From assembly GCF_004337985.1 (NCBI RefSeq), contig NC_043742.1, forward strand, positions 4,329,259-4,393,258: 64,000 bases of DNA. The letters are read 5' to 3'. The position numbers and the translations under genes were made by a program. The notes beneath the pieces were generated by a model. That model was not told the origin of the DNA. It saw only the letters and a list, made by a program, of their open reading frames with translations, and did no database searches. This DNA is from Pyricularia pennisetigena. Taxonomy: Eukaryota; Ascomycota; Sordariomycetes; Magnaporthales; Pyriculariaceae. Positions 43,615-55,500 of the stretch are shown here, piece after piece; position 1 is the stretch's first letter, and every line of letters starts with the position of its first letter.

Positions 43615-45413
43615 TGTCACGTCGGAAATGGCGGCAAGCCCAGAGGCAAGGAGTCCAGGCGCAAACACAAGCTTTTGGTTTGCTCAGCACGAGCTTCCCC
43701 AGCCCGGTATGAACTGACTAGTTAGGTAGGTACAACGCCCAGCCCAGCAATGGATCTATCAATCAATCAATCAACGAATCGGCGCAACCTGGGGCCAAAA
43801 CAGCAAGCACCCCTGCGCTGTTAGCCGCGCGGCCCGGATCGCCAGCTGCACGGATGCGACGAAAGAAGAAAAAAAAAACGATATACGAAAAAAAAAGATT
43901 ATTTAATACTATTAGTGCGACTCGCAATCGAAAAGCGAACGTTGTAGGCGGGTGTGGTGTCTCGGGAATAACGAGTATCGTTTTTGGCGGCAATTGGCAA
44001 TGGGAATAACGGATGATCCCACAGTTGTTGCCATTTGGGGCGGTATTTCTGGGCCTGGGGAAAACCAAGAAATTTCGATTTGGGGTTTATGGTCGGAAAA
44101 TAGGAAAAAGGGGGGTAAAAAAGTAAAAGGCGGGAGGGAAAAACAGGCTGTGCCAAGATTATGGGTCTAGAACATCGGGCAGGCCGGGATTGATCGAGGT
44201 ACTCCTGGTGCTGTACGGTAGGCAACCGAGGACTAAACTAGGGAAAGCGCGTTTTCCCCAAATAATTAGGTAGATGGTAGGTAAACAGAACCTCTAGCCC
44301 GAAAACATTATAACATTACCTGCTGTAGTGTGTACTGTATACCCGACGACATACCGGTCTATTCCATCATATCACTTCCCCGGACTGTTGCCCAAGTGCC
44401 TCGTGGCTTCAACCGGTTCGATCCCCACTGTCAAGCCTTGTGTCCTAGGAATTGGGGCATCTCACTAGGTCGGCACTTCCGTTTTTTCTCGCACCAAGCT
44501 AAAGGCAGAGCTGGGCCGGGCCGTCCAATCCCTGGTCGACAATGATAACCCTGCTAGTCGTACTAGTTAGTGCTTGGTGATGGCTATGGTATTTTCCCTT
44601 TTCGGTATTTCAGAATACATCAACCAGCAACTTTCCCACCATGCCTGCTTGGCAAATTGTGGCTGACCAGGCCTTTTTTTTTTTTTTTTTTTTTTTTAAT
44701 AAAACGCCTCCCCACTTCTACAATGCCTTGAAACGGGTAGTTCAAGTCAAGGACTGGTGCTAGTGTTAGACATTATGGTGAATATTCACTCTGATCCCTG
44801 CAAAGCTGTGGTTACATACAGCAACCATTAGAGAAATCACACGCAGCATTGTGCTCATTCAACACAGCTGCAACAGACGTCATTGTGGATTATCCAGGCT
44901 ACATTTACGGCTTGCAATTCTTTGCTCCATGGTGGCAGCTTAACCGCAATCTGTCGGTTCCTATAGTCGAAAGAACAATCCCATCGTGGCAACTTACCAT
45001 TATTTGGTCATGAAATCAGCGAAACTCGCCTGGTGTTTGTGCGAAACCGAAGTCAAAGAGGAAAATGAAGGAAAAAAAAAAGTAAAAAGGAAGACAAGGT
45101 AAAAAAAAAAGAAAAGAAAAAAGGTAGGCTAGCAAACACGTGTGAACCTGGTATCCTCTTTAACCTTAATTTATACAAACAAACCAGGTATTCGACAATC
45201 CTAGAAGCTCATATACATCCCTCCTCGTGATGTCCAGCCGTCGCATTTAAATCGGTTGTGGTCTGTTACCAAGGAACAATGAGAAACTTGACGATAGAAC
45301 CAATGGGTGCGACGTGTGTCAACGTCCACTATATCGACGAGACCTTTGGCGGGCCTTGGACTTGTAAGCGAACACTTGCACTTGGAATCTTTGCACTTTC
45401 TTTCAGTGGGGGC
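43615..45413. other. Gene-free stretch, about 1.8 kb
   Basis: Between the Zn2Cys6 start and the RING gene stop. Contains T24 (44674-44697). A TTCGATCC stretch near 44408 was checked for a tRNA and does not fold into one. No gene seen; promoter of the Zn2Cys6 gene lies at the low-coordinate end. Confidence 0.55.
44674..44697. repeat. Homopolymer T24
   Basis: Twenty-four T in non-coding DNA. Confidence 0.85.
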
Positions 45414-47365
45414 TCAACTCCGCCGATGACTGTCTCCTGACGAGTTGCCACCTCCGGGAAGCCTATCTCTTATCCAACTGAACGGGTCGAATGTACTTCC
45501 GCCGCTTGTCTGATTTGTGTCACCACGCCGGCTGCCGTTGCCGTCATTATGTTCCTGATCTCGTTGTTCGCGGCTAGACTGTCGGCTCGATTCGTATGAC
45601 TGCTGACGGTAGCGCTCACGGTCCCTGTGACCATCCTGGTCCCGGTTTGTGCTAGTGAACCGAGAGCTGCTCTGCGAATTGCTCCGATCGCCGTCACGTT
45701 CCCGAGTCCGATCCCTAGAAGCACTGGTAAAATCATGGACAGGGTCGTAAGACAAATTCCACGGGGCTTGCATGCTCGGGCTAGGCGGAGACAGAGAATT
45801 GCGCCGCCGACCTGCAAACGGTGGCGTCGTGGGGCGGTCAGAGCCTCCATTGCGGTCGCTGTTTGCAAGGTCTCTAATCGCCCGAAGGCGCTCCTCGTTG
45901 GTCGATGGACTGCGAAAAAGCCCCCGGCGGTGACTGGTATGACCACTGTCGTTTTGCTGAATGTCTATAGGTGACTGTTGAGAGCTCTGGCTCGGACGCT
46001 GTGGCGAGCTGTTCGCAAAGGAGCCAGTGCCGCTTCCGGATGACTGGAAGGCCCATGGAAAGAGGCCCCTTGGGGGCTCGGGCCTCGCGGCACGAGGCCC
46101 TGAAGATTGGGTTTGTGGTGCTCGAGTTCTTTCGGCTGAACTCCTCTGCTCAATCGGGGTTCGGCAAATGGGGCACGTGTTGTGCTCCTTGAGCCAGATT
46201 GTCACGCATTCCCCGTGGAAAAAGTGCTTGCAGGGCAGGACAGTGGCTTCATCCCCGAGACTCAAGTCATCCATGCAAATCGTGCATTCAACCTTGTCGT
46301 CGGTGCCCAGCATCTTCTCGTCGAGCTTTTTGCGCTCCAGTTTGTTTATGGCAGCCTCTGAAGCTGGCGGCGCAGCATTTGACATGGGGTTTGCTTCCAT
46401 CATCTGGGAGATTATTCTGTCAAACTCCTCCTGTGAAGTCACCACATCACCCCAGTTGCGAGTACCTCCGTATCCCGTCATCAAGGCGCCTAGAAGCTGT
46501 TGAAAAGCAACTGGAAAGCCGTGGGGAGGAAGATCGCTGCCCTCGGCGTTGCTGCTTGTGTCGCCGCCTCTGTGAGGACTGTTTCCAACTGGATTGGTGA
46601 TGTTGCCCATAATGGCACTCAAGATGCTAGCATTACTGTCAGCACCTCCCGAGTCAAGCATCACTATCACGATGCGGCGCCTGGTCCGGGGATGGGGGTC
46701 TGCGTACGCATCGAACTCGCCTATTGGCGGATTGTTTCCGTCCCTTTGCAATGGGGCGGTCGTGATGGTGAAGCTTGTAGACCCCCCGGGGAACATTGTG
46801 GTACGAGTGGTATAATGGCGTGTACCACTATTCTCGCTGGTCCCTTGTCCGGTAGCAGACCTCGTCTCGTCCGAGTTGGAGGCACCAGAAGCGGCCGATG
46901 ATCCCAGATCACGATTCATCATTTCATAAAACCGCTCCATGACAGCGTTGCCATCAGAGGGATGGACATGTGGGGCTTCTGTCCCTGCCCCGTGATTTAC
47001 GGGCATTCGGAAAACCCTCGAGGTAAAGTATATTCCCCCAGGAGCTCGGTGGCTATGCTCTTCAATGTCCTCTTCCTCCGGGTCAGAATCATCGTACCGG
47101 TCTCGGTGGCCTTGCGGTTCTGTGTTGCTACCGTGTGTGCTGACAGGGCGGGGGTCGTTTTCAAGCGTCACCTATGACTGAATTAGCACCAGCAGTTCAA
47201 ACATAGCCTCCATCTCGAGCTTACTATCTCGGTAGCCTCGGAATGGCATTGCGGGCAGACCAGGCCGTGCTGGTCCTGGAACCACTCATTTTCGCACGCA
47301 TGACAATAGACAACATCACGGCCGGCAGAGGCATCCAGGTGTTGCCTGGATCCGGTACCAGACAT
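45414..47365 (-). CDS. Zinc-ribbon / RING-H2 E3 ubiquitin ligase (RNF126-like)
   Basis: Two exons, 47365-47225 and 47171-45414, give 632 aa. The first exon carries an N-terminal zinc ribbon, Cys21-X2-Cys24 ... Cys37-X2-Cys40 (YCHACENEWF ... VCPQC), like the ubiquitin-binding zinc finger of the RNF115/126 ligases. The RING-H2 finger at about 343-384 reads CTICMDDLSLGD...LPCKHFFHGECVTIWLKEHNTCPIC, with all eight C3H2C3 ligands present. The region in between is acidic and disordered, with a helical stretch (FPVAFQQLLGALM) before the RING. The C-terminal 250 residues are Ser/Arg/Asp-rich low complexity. The zinc ribbon plus RING-H2 layout suggests a cytosolic E3 for quality-control or trafficking substrates; which one is inferred only. 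Confidence 0.92.
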
Positions 47366-48310
47366 AGTTTCCGTTGGGGATCTGCGCCGGTCTTGGCTAC
47401 TCTGTGAATCTAGGGCAGCGAGGGCAGCAAGCCCCAGGCCTGCGAGGAGGCCGGCAGTACGGATCGCGCGGAACGCCAGAGTGTTAGACCTGGGTGGTTC
47501 GCAGTGAGAGCGGTTGGTTGATCACACTTTAAGCTCCCTGCTCAAAGCGGATGCGGAAGAACAACCAGATAGGTTCGAGTATGATTTTAGCGTGTTTCGG
47601 TCGGTCGGTCAGGCAGCCGATTATACCCAAAGCTAGATGGTATATCCGATGTCTCTGGCTAGTTGTGAGTAGGGTGGTGTGTGGAAATCCTTTCAGCTGG
47701 ACTGAGCGATGAAAAAAGACCGGCAGATCCGAGATGTTTTCGTATGTTGAGGTGTTGGGCGCGCTAAGGATAGAAATAACAATCACTTTGGCTATGACAG
47801 GCTGAAAATATTAGGTCCGAAAAGGAAGATTTTTAGTAGTAGCAAGGTGGTTGATAGGCAAGGTGCGAACGAATGTTGAAAGCGGCCTGCCCCAAGGAAA
47901 AGTTATGCCGACTTAGGTTTTTTTTTGTCTTTTGGAAACAATTTTTGGAAACAAAATGAAGTGACGCGTGCTAGACCTGGCGCGATTTCGTAAAGATCAT
48001 GTGAAAGCCGAGTTTGATGGCATCCCTGAGTAATACTCAGTGCTTGAACATGGCAGGCATGGATGGTTTTTTGATGCCTCCCCTTGTAGGTGAGGTGAGA
48101 TGCCTTAGGAGGCAGGTTGGGGGTCAAGTCCAAAGACGGGTGATAGTTCTGTTGCGTCACAGGTTTGGTTGTCGACGGTGCCTTACTGCGTAGAGGAACG
48201 AGGATCTGAGATGCTAACCAGCTGATCCCTGCCCTGAGCCCCGCTGCCAATTCGGGGCGGGGCGTGGCGCTGCTGAATTGGCACGTGCACCAACGTGACA
48301 GACGACTAAT

Positions 48311-48330
48311 TGTACTGTACTGTACTGTAC
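48311..48330. repeat. Pentanucleotide repeat (TGTAC)4
   Basis: Four perfect TGTAC units in non-coding DNA. Confidence 0.88.
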
Positions 48331-48740
48331 CTACAGTTGGCGTTTGTCTTCTTTCTTCTGAACAGGTTGCGGGGATCAATCGCTTCTTCAAAGTATCCCG
48401 TTGTGTAGACTGGACGCCACCCAAACAGTCATGTACGGTGTTAGGTGTACCACTTGTACGGTAGTTGTGACGGCGATCAGGCGTTGAATTTCGAGACTGA
48501 AATTTGCCGGTACTGTGCTATCCATTCAAACAACCCGTTTCGATCCTTCCAGATCATTCTTTTGGGTTCCTTTTTGCGCAGCCTTCAATCTGTAAATCTT
48601 CAGAGTCCCAGGCAGTAACTTTTTCACTCGTTGATGTGATACAGCGTCTCTGGTTATCAGCGCCAAATACCTTTTGACTTACTACTTACTGGTGGCTTAT
48701 TGCCAACCTCGATCAAAGAAATGTTACGTCATAGGTTTTC

Positions 48741-48761
48741 TTTTTTTTTTTTTTTTTTTTT
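48741..48761. repeat. Homopolymer T21
   Basis: Twenty-one T in non-coding DNA. Confidence 0.85.
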
Positions 48762-49033
48762 ATGGTACGTGGTAGATATCGTTGATTCTACAGAACTGGC
48801 TGAATAAAGCAAATCTATCGCCTCAACTGTACCATAAAAGCAAGTTCAAACCCATCATTCGCACAAAGTGAATCAACCCAATTTCACGAGCTGCCACTCT
48901 TGGTCAAGGACATCACAGCTTTTTGGTCAGGGAGCCTTCAATAAGGCCAGGCTGCACCTTTCGTCATGTATTCATATTCATCTGCGATATATCCCCTGTA
49001 CATGCCTAGATAGGAATGGATGAGGCACGCCAA

Positions 49034-49034
<1 letters not shown>

Positions 49035-49070
<36 letters not shown>
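49035..49070. repeat. (AC)18 microsatellite
   Basis: Thirty-six bases of perfect AC dinucleotide repeat in the region upstream of the GFA gene; length polymorphism expected. Confidence 0.95.
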
Positions 49071-49072
<2 letters not shown>

Positions 49073-49537
49073 TTTTGCGGACTTGACAACCCTTCAAATT
49101 CAGTAGGTATTGTAGCTTCATTCTTCGCTCACTGCCTCAATCTCGCTGTAATCATGTGGACGAGATTATGTCTCCGAACGGCTAACGGCGCCGTTGTCAG
49201 CATTCCCCACATGCAAGCTACCGCCCTTGGCGTCGCCGGTATGTTACTCACAGGGCGTGTTGTCACAGTTGTATGTCTGTCTCTCTTATCCTCAAGGGGA
49301 AAGCAGGCTGCCGATTGGTACGTAGAAATCTTAGGTCTCTTTAACCCCGTCACGGTGCAGATTTTGGTACACCGACATCCGAGCCGAGCTGAGGATAAAC
49401 AGGCCCGTTGGTGATCTGGATATTTCGTGGCAAGGTCTCTTTTATTTTATGGAGACAATTCACGTTGAAAAGACTCAACTCACATTCTCACATTTGCAAC
49501 TTCAGCTTTCTTCGCAATCTACTCAGCATCAAAAATC

Positions 49538-50553
49538 ATGGTCGAGGAAAAAAAGACATACAGGGGCAACTGCCGTTGCGCTGCTTTCATCTTCGAGGTG
49601 ACCATTCCCGAGATCAAGGAGGTCGAGATTTGCAAATGCAGCATATGCTACAAGAAGAATTATGCTTTTCTCTTTGTCGACAAGGAGGACTTTCGCGTCA
49701 TCAAGGGTAGTATGGAGGATTTTACCACCTACACCTTTGGTGAGGGCATCATGAAGCACAATTTTTGCCCAAAGTGTTCGATAATGACGGCCTGTACCCA
49801 TGACAAGTTTCCCGACCAGTATGTCGTCAATGTAAGCTATCGACGTATTTCCGGAGTGATTTTATCCATAATTGCTGATCCAGGAATCGTGCGATTTATA
49901 GGCTAGATCCCTTCAGGGGCCGGTTGATATCTGGAACATTCCCAAAAAGGTGTACGTAGTATGTCCGCTTTATCACGATTTTTACTATTTGTTGACCCTC
50001 GAAACACAGAGACCCGGGCAAGGCACACAAGCCTGACTACATCCCACCTGACGACTCCGACCTCGCAGAGCCCACAGCTGAGATAGAGGGCGAAAGCAAA
50101 ACCTACCATGGCAGCTGCCACTGTGGCGATATCCGGGTCAAGCTCAAGATGGAGCCGGTCGAGAAGTTCAAAGGCACGATCGGCGAGTGCAACTGCTCCC
50201 TGTGCCACCGCAGTGGCGTCACCTGGATCTATTCGAATCGGTCGCAGGTCACTATCAGCCCGGAATGGTCTAGCGACAAGTTCTCTATGTATGGCGAGGC
50301 CGGGGCGAAACTCGGAGAGCAGTACTTTTGCAAGCGCTGCGGCGTCTATGTGGCTAACAGGGTCAGGGCTGTCGAGTCGGACGAGGAGTTTGCGAAGCTG
50401 CCTGAGGAGACACAGGCATTCCTGGCTGACAAGAGGCAGTGGCAGCCGCTCAACTTGAGGATTTTTGATGGCATTGATGTCGATAGCGATCAGGTCCATG
50501 TTGAGAGGTTTGACGGGTACAACCAGATCAAGCCGGAATATGTCAACCCTTGA
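49538..50553 (+). CDS. Tandem GFA/CENP-V-domain protein
   Basis: Three exons, 49538-49831, 49902-49951 and 50010-50553, encode 295 aa. Two complete GFA (glutathione-dependent formaldehyde-activating enzyme, CENP-V/S-(hydroxymethyl)glutathione synthase-like) zinc domains lie in tandem. Repeat 1 (about 6-95) has CXC (Cys12/14), CXCX2C (Cys32/34/37) and CX2C (Cys77/80). Repeat 2 (about 144-275) has the same set at Cys151/153, Cys175/177/180 and Cys222/225. Both therefore keep all seven zinc-ligand Cys of the family. Most family members have one domain; this looks like an internal duplication, or two fused paralogues. The linker is encoded across two introns; the second donor was placed at GT|GTACGT because only this keeps the frame. 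Real substrates of fungal GFA proteins are mostly unknown. No targeting signal seen. Confidence 0.9.
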
Positions 50554-50768
50554 AAACATACTGAAGTTTGCCGCTTATACATGGGGGAACCAAGTAACAG
50601 AGAGCTTAGTAGTTTTAGTGTGAGGGTGATTGGCGTCAGTCAGTCTTTTTTTCTTCTTCAATATGACCAAGTTCTGGGGAGACGCAGCATGTTCTTTTTT
50701 ATTCCATCATCTCATGACATGATACATCTATCCACCCCTGATTCCTCTCGCTCCCCATTTGCGTCCGG

Positions 50769-51749
50769 CTATTGCCCCTCCAACTCATCCCTCCATGGGA
50801 TAGAATCCTGTGCACCCTTCCTCTCCACCGTCTTGGCAGCCGCCCTGTTGGCAGTCCTGACCGCAGCCTCCGCGTCGAACTCGACGCCCGCCTTGGATGC
50901 CGCAACGGCAGCCAGCGCATACATGCCGACAAACGTGTCGCCCGCCGCCGTGGTGTCCACGACGGTCGCCTTGAGCGCCGGCACCAGCGCCGCCTTGCCC
51001 GTCCACCCTTGGAGGAAGTAGACTCCTCTGCCTCCGAGGGTGATGACCACGTTTCGCACGCCCGCCCGCACGAACCCATCCGCCACCGACCGCAGCCCTT
51101 CCTCCGTGTCCAGGACCGACTCGGCCACGCGCCCAAGCACTGCCGCCTCCGTCTCGTTGACGACGAGGTGGTCGAGGCCCTCAAACGCCGACGCCGGCAG
51201 CTCGACCGCGGGGGCCGGGTTCAGCAGCACGGGGACCCCGGCAGTCCGCGCAGCCTGCATCGCCTCCAGGACCACGGGGATGGGGACCTCGAGCTGCATG
51301 ATGAGCAGGTCAGGCTTGTCCTTAAGCGCAGCCTCGATGGCGACGGCCTTGTCCAGGTCGTGGTTGCTCTCCGGGCTGAGGATGATGCGGTTCTGACCCG
51401 TCGGCTCGTCGACCACGATGATGGCCAGGCCCGTCTTTGCCGGATCCGCCCGCACCACCACGCCGGACACGTCGACGCCGTGGCCCTCGAGGTTGTTGCG
51501 CAGCAGGCTGCCGTACGAGTCCGCGCCGACGGCGCCCACCATGCGCACGTTGGCCGTCGCCGCCGTCTTGTCGTTCTGCGGCCTGGAGAGCTTGGCACAG
51601 GCGATGGCCTGGTTGGCACCCTTGCCGCCCGGGGAGACGGCGAACGAGTTTGCCGTGAGGGTCTCGCCCGGGAGGGGATGGTGGGGCACATACGACACCA
51701 GGTCGATGTTCAGGGAGCCCAGGACGGTAATTAATGGCGTTTGGGTCAT
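50769..51749 (-). CDS. rbk1: Ribokinase
   Basis: Phosphorylates D-ribose at O5 with ATP, feeding the pentose-phosphate pathway. Single exon, 326 aa, the usual length. PfkB-family signatures are present: LGSLNIDLVSYV at the start, the sugar-binding SPGGKGANQAIA (about 39-50), VGAVGADSYG, VVNETEAAVLG (about 196-206) and the catalytic anion-hole segment DTTAAGDTFVG (Asp271 as base). The C-terminal alanine-rich helices end at about ERKGAQDSIPWR. A long opposite-strand open frame is a GC-composition artefact. It is convergent with the GFA gene, with 215 bp between the stops. Confidence 0.96.
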   Translation of the reverse strand: MTQTPLITVLGSLNIDLVSYVPHHPLPGETLTANSFAVSPGGKGANQAIACAKLSRPQNDKTAATANVRMVGAVGADSYGSLLRNNLEGHGVDVSGVVVRADPAKTGLAIIVVDEPTGQNRIILSPESNHDLDKAVAIEAALKDKPDLLIMQLEVPIPVVLEAMQAARTAGVPVLLNPAPAVELPASAFEGLDHLVVNETEAAVLGRVAESVLDTEEGLRSVADGFVRAGVRNVVITLGGRGVYFLQGWTGKAALVPALKATVVDTTAAGDTFVGMYALAAVAASKAGVEFDAEAAVRTANRAAAKTVERKGAQDSIPWRDELEGQ

Positions 51750-52597
51750 TGTTGATGATGGGCGGTCGGTGTGATTGTTTATTTTTTTTTAAATTTCTTC
51801 TTGGGCGGGGTACGCTTGTCCAATGTTTAGTAGGGGTTATAGCCAACCGCTTGGGTGTTGGTGGGAAATCCAACGGTTGAGAGAGGTGACGATTTCGCCG
51901 ACGCCAAGTGGATCTTAATGCAGCAGGTAGATGACTTGATGATGTCCTCCTATACGTATTGTTTTGGTCAGGTGTGATGAAGAATTTGACTGATTCCATA
52001 ACATCCTCTACTTGCCCCACATGAGCTGAATTTCTCCTTTCTAGTCTAGATGGTCAAGTCAGGACTCAGGATAACAACATCATTTATCCACCTAACTTGG
52101 TCAGTTTGTCTCTGGGATAAGTTATGATGCACAATAACAATCGTTCTATGAAGAGACATGATGGGTGAACTGATAATATCGAATAGGCTCAGTGTTGCTA
52201 AAACTTATATAAGCATAAAATGCCGCTTTTGGATATCCATACCCAAGATAAGTCAATTCTTGTGTTCATTCCCGTTCTTCATATTTATCACATATGTTCA
52301 GCTGTTTGATCAAATACATTTCTCGTCGCAATACACCTAGGGTATCTTTGATAATGACATGAACGTCTTACTCGAAGAGCTGTACCCATGAAAGAAACAT
52401 AACCATCTGGACTTTTGTCCTGTGGTAAACCTTCGTCTCTCGATATCCAGCTTCGACGAGATATTAACCGTAACAGCTCTTGAGTAAGTTTGAAAACAAG
52501 GGGACACATGTCCGCTATGTTCCTAACCCNNGCCTGCGTGAAACGCTTATAATCCTGCAGTGTGCGTATGCACGGAGCCTACCGCCCAGACCGTGAT
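51750..52597. other. Intergenic, about 850 bp
   Basis: Between the ribokinase start and the zinc-finger gene stop; contains two undetermined bases at 52530-52531. No gene seen. Confidence 0.55.
52530..52531. other. Undetermined bases (2 N)
   Basis: Two N in non-coding DNA, probably an assembly join or masked ambiguity. Confidence 0.99.
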
Positions 52598-55500
52598 TCA
52601 ATCAGACAACTTCTTTCTCTTACTTGGCCTGCGGTTTGGCTCTTCACCATCGACAAAGTGCCCCTTTTCGATTTGGTGCTGTCTCAAGTTGTCTGGTCGA
52701 TTCTTATATGCGCTGTTGCAGCCAGGATACGGGCACTTATATATCTTGGGAGGCTGTGCCGAATGTTGTAGCTTCATGTGCTTGGCCATGCTCCCTTTAA
52801 ACCATTGTGGATCCCCCTTAGGCCTATATCCACACAGCTCGCAACAGTTGTTGGCCTCGGTTTTGCCCTGCGTCGTAGTGCTTCCAGACGTCGAAGTCGA
52901 TGAAGAAGGGGTCGTGGAGCCAAGAAGTGATCCGCCACATTGTACTGGACATGCCCCCGGGCCCAATGCAAGAGATTCCTCAAAAACAAGTGGGTGTACG
53001 GCTACCACGTCTGAGGTCTCCCCTGTAAAGCTGTCGTAGGGTGACCCAAGTTCGAGCTTCGAGCTATCCGCAACCGCCATTTCCGGGTTGAGCTGCACTG
53101 CAATGCTCTCGTCCGCCATCGTTCTCATCAACGATGGTGTCATGGCGTCTATAAAGTCGTCGAACAAGGCGTCACCTTCAGTATCGCCAGTGAGCGGCGA
53201 TATGGGTAGAACGGTCTTCATACTATCAGGTCCACCTCTGTCGAACCCCGCAACTGTCGTCTCGAGGAAACCAAGATCAAGACCGTGGTAGAGAGTCCTG
53301 TTCGCACCGCTTCCCATAAACTGACGATACATCCGGTCGCATGCTTGTCCTGTTGTGTTTGTGTACTTTCCGAAATAAATTCTCGGAGGCAAGCTGTTCT
53401 TTCCAGTGTAGAGGAGCTCGATTTCAAGTCTACGAATGCTTGAGATGGAACCAGAGCTGAGTCGTTTGTGTATATCCTGAAGTCCTAGGAGAAGATCTCC
53501 ATGACCGGTAAAACTTTTGGCTAGTTGAACAATGACTGTGCGGGCGACTGTCACGAATGATGTGCTCGAAGTTCCTTGGAAGTCAAGCCCCATTTGCTTC
53601 GAATAAAGAGTCGAGGTCAGGAGATGAGATGGGGTGGGCGAAGGCCACAGGATTGCCGAGCATTCGAGTTCTGTTTTCTCGATGAATTAGCAGACGCACA
53701 GGAGGAGTGGGGATGTCATAATGACCGAGCTCACCATCCAAGAAGTCCCTCGCAGTGCATAGAAGCGGGTCTTGGTGGTAGGCCACATGGCACTTTAGGT
53801 CAATAGGGCACTCCTTGCCCTTTTGACTGGGACTCCTATGCAAGGACTTGTATTTCCGGCGAATGCCTTGGCTGAGCTCAGAAATGGAGAATTTGACTGG
53901 CTGCCAGATGGCCGTCATAAGCGCTTCCATTTGCATGTCTCCTACCATACGAGCGTAGACAAGAGATTCAACATATAGCTCTTGAGAGCGCTGTGAAAGA
54001 CGGTCATCACCATAGACGACTAGAGAAAGAGCATAGACCACGTGAACAAGACAGAGAATCTTGATTGGACTCGTCGGTGGACAGCCGTCAAGGAGGCTTC
54101 TGAGAGCACTGAAACCATCTCTTGCGATAGTCCTTGAGGCTAATGAGCGAAGTTTGTCGGCCAGTGGGTTGTCATTGATGTCTTGAACCTTGGCCTTTGA
54201 ACTCGCAATATGTTCCAGCAATGTGTCCCATGTCGAAATCACAAATGCTTCTGTGGCTGATTTGGGCATCTTGACATCTGCCTCAACAGACACAGGGCTA
54301 CGAGCTTTGGAATTCGAAGTCATGTCTAGTGATGGCTCAAATGTGGTATCCTGCGCTAGAAGCAAATCGTTGGTACATGTCGCGCCCACAGGATAGCTGG
54401 TTGTATCGAAGTCGAACAGGAGAGGGTTCGTCGGCAGGTTAGTTGGATCCACCTTCGGTGGAGGGAAATCGGCAGGTAGTTCGCTGAACATGCCGTGAAG
54501 TAGTTCTGCCGGCGGGCAGATCGAATCAAATATCGAGGTCGGTACATCATTTTGATCAAATTGGCGCTGCTCTAACAACAGGTCATCCTGCCCCATTAAA
54601 ACGTCCTTGGGAGATGCTAGGTGCTTCGCAAATTCGCCACTGGCCAAGGAGGACGAATGACTGAATGCCGATATTGGCGACACCAAGGAACTGACATTGC
54701 TTACAGCACTTGTGCTGCTCGCATGGCTGACATCGCTGGCGGTACTAGTAGTGCTGTTTGTGGATCGAACAGAAGAGCTTGGCGAAAGGTCCTTGCTTCT
54801 ACTCGCAGGCACCTGACTGGGTCTGGGTTTGGACCGGAACCCGATTGACTGAAGATATTGCTCAATACCAGACGTGTTGACCTCTAGTGGCGGACGCTCC
54901 TCAGGCGACGGAACCTGCTCGGCAAAAATCGGCTGAGATGCACACGAAATGTCATGTTGCCATTGCATCGATGGATCGGGGGCGACCAACATCCTAGTGT
55001 CAACTTCTGGAAGCAAAAGGACCTGGGGGTCGACGACGGCAGGAGTTGTCGGGGATGGTGGCAGCGGAGGTGCCACCTCTGTCGAATCTATTTCGACGAT
55101 GGCGTTTCCTGAGAGCTCGTAACCATAGGTCTGGTCTGCCTCCAGCATGTCGTATCTCGGGGGAGCCACTGGAAACATGAGGGACTGATCGTCATCATCG
55201 CCAAAGCCAGTGGGAAGGCCGGTCGCGCCGTTCTTCCTTCCCTTGTGGCCCAGTGATGAGAAGAAGTTCTTAGCCCTGCATAGCATGCGGCGACGTTTGG
55301 ATTTTTGAGTCAAACACCGCTGGCACTTTTTATCATCAAACCTCTCAACGCGCATGTGACTGTAGCACCAATATTCGCAAGTTCCAAGCTGATCACATCC
55401 TGCGAGATGTCTGAGCATTTCCTCGTGACTCTCGCATCGCCGACGACATCGCAGCAGCGGGCACTCGAGTCTCTCGCTTGGTGTCATGCCTTGACAAGCA

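Larger units (their letters stand above)
47366..49537. other. Gene-free stretch, about 2.2 kb, divergent promoter region
   Basis: Separates the RING ligase and the GFA gene, transcribed divergently. Contains a TGTAC pentanucleotide array (48311-48330), T21 (48741-48761) and an (AC)18 microsatellite (49035-49070). No coding region supported. Confidence 0.55.

Noticed and set aside
44390..44440. TTCGATCC stretch resembling a tRNA T-arm
   Set aside because: No matching acceptor, D or anticodon stems can be folded around it.
50772..51734. 320-codon plus-strand open frame opposite ribokinase
   Set aside because: Antisense shadow of a strong PfkB-family gene; Arg/His-rich with no family likeness.
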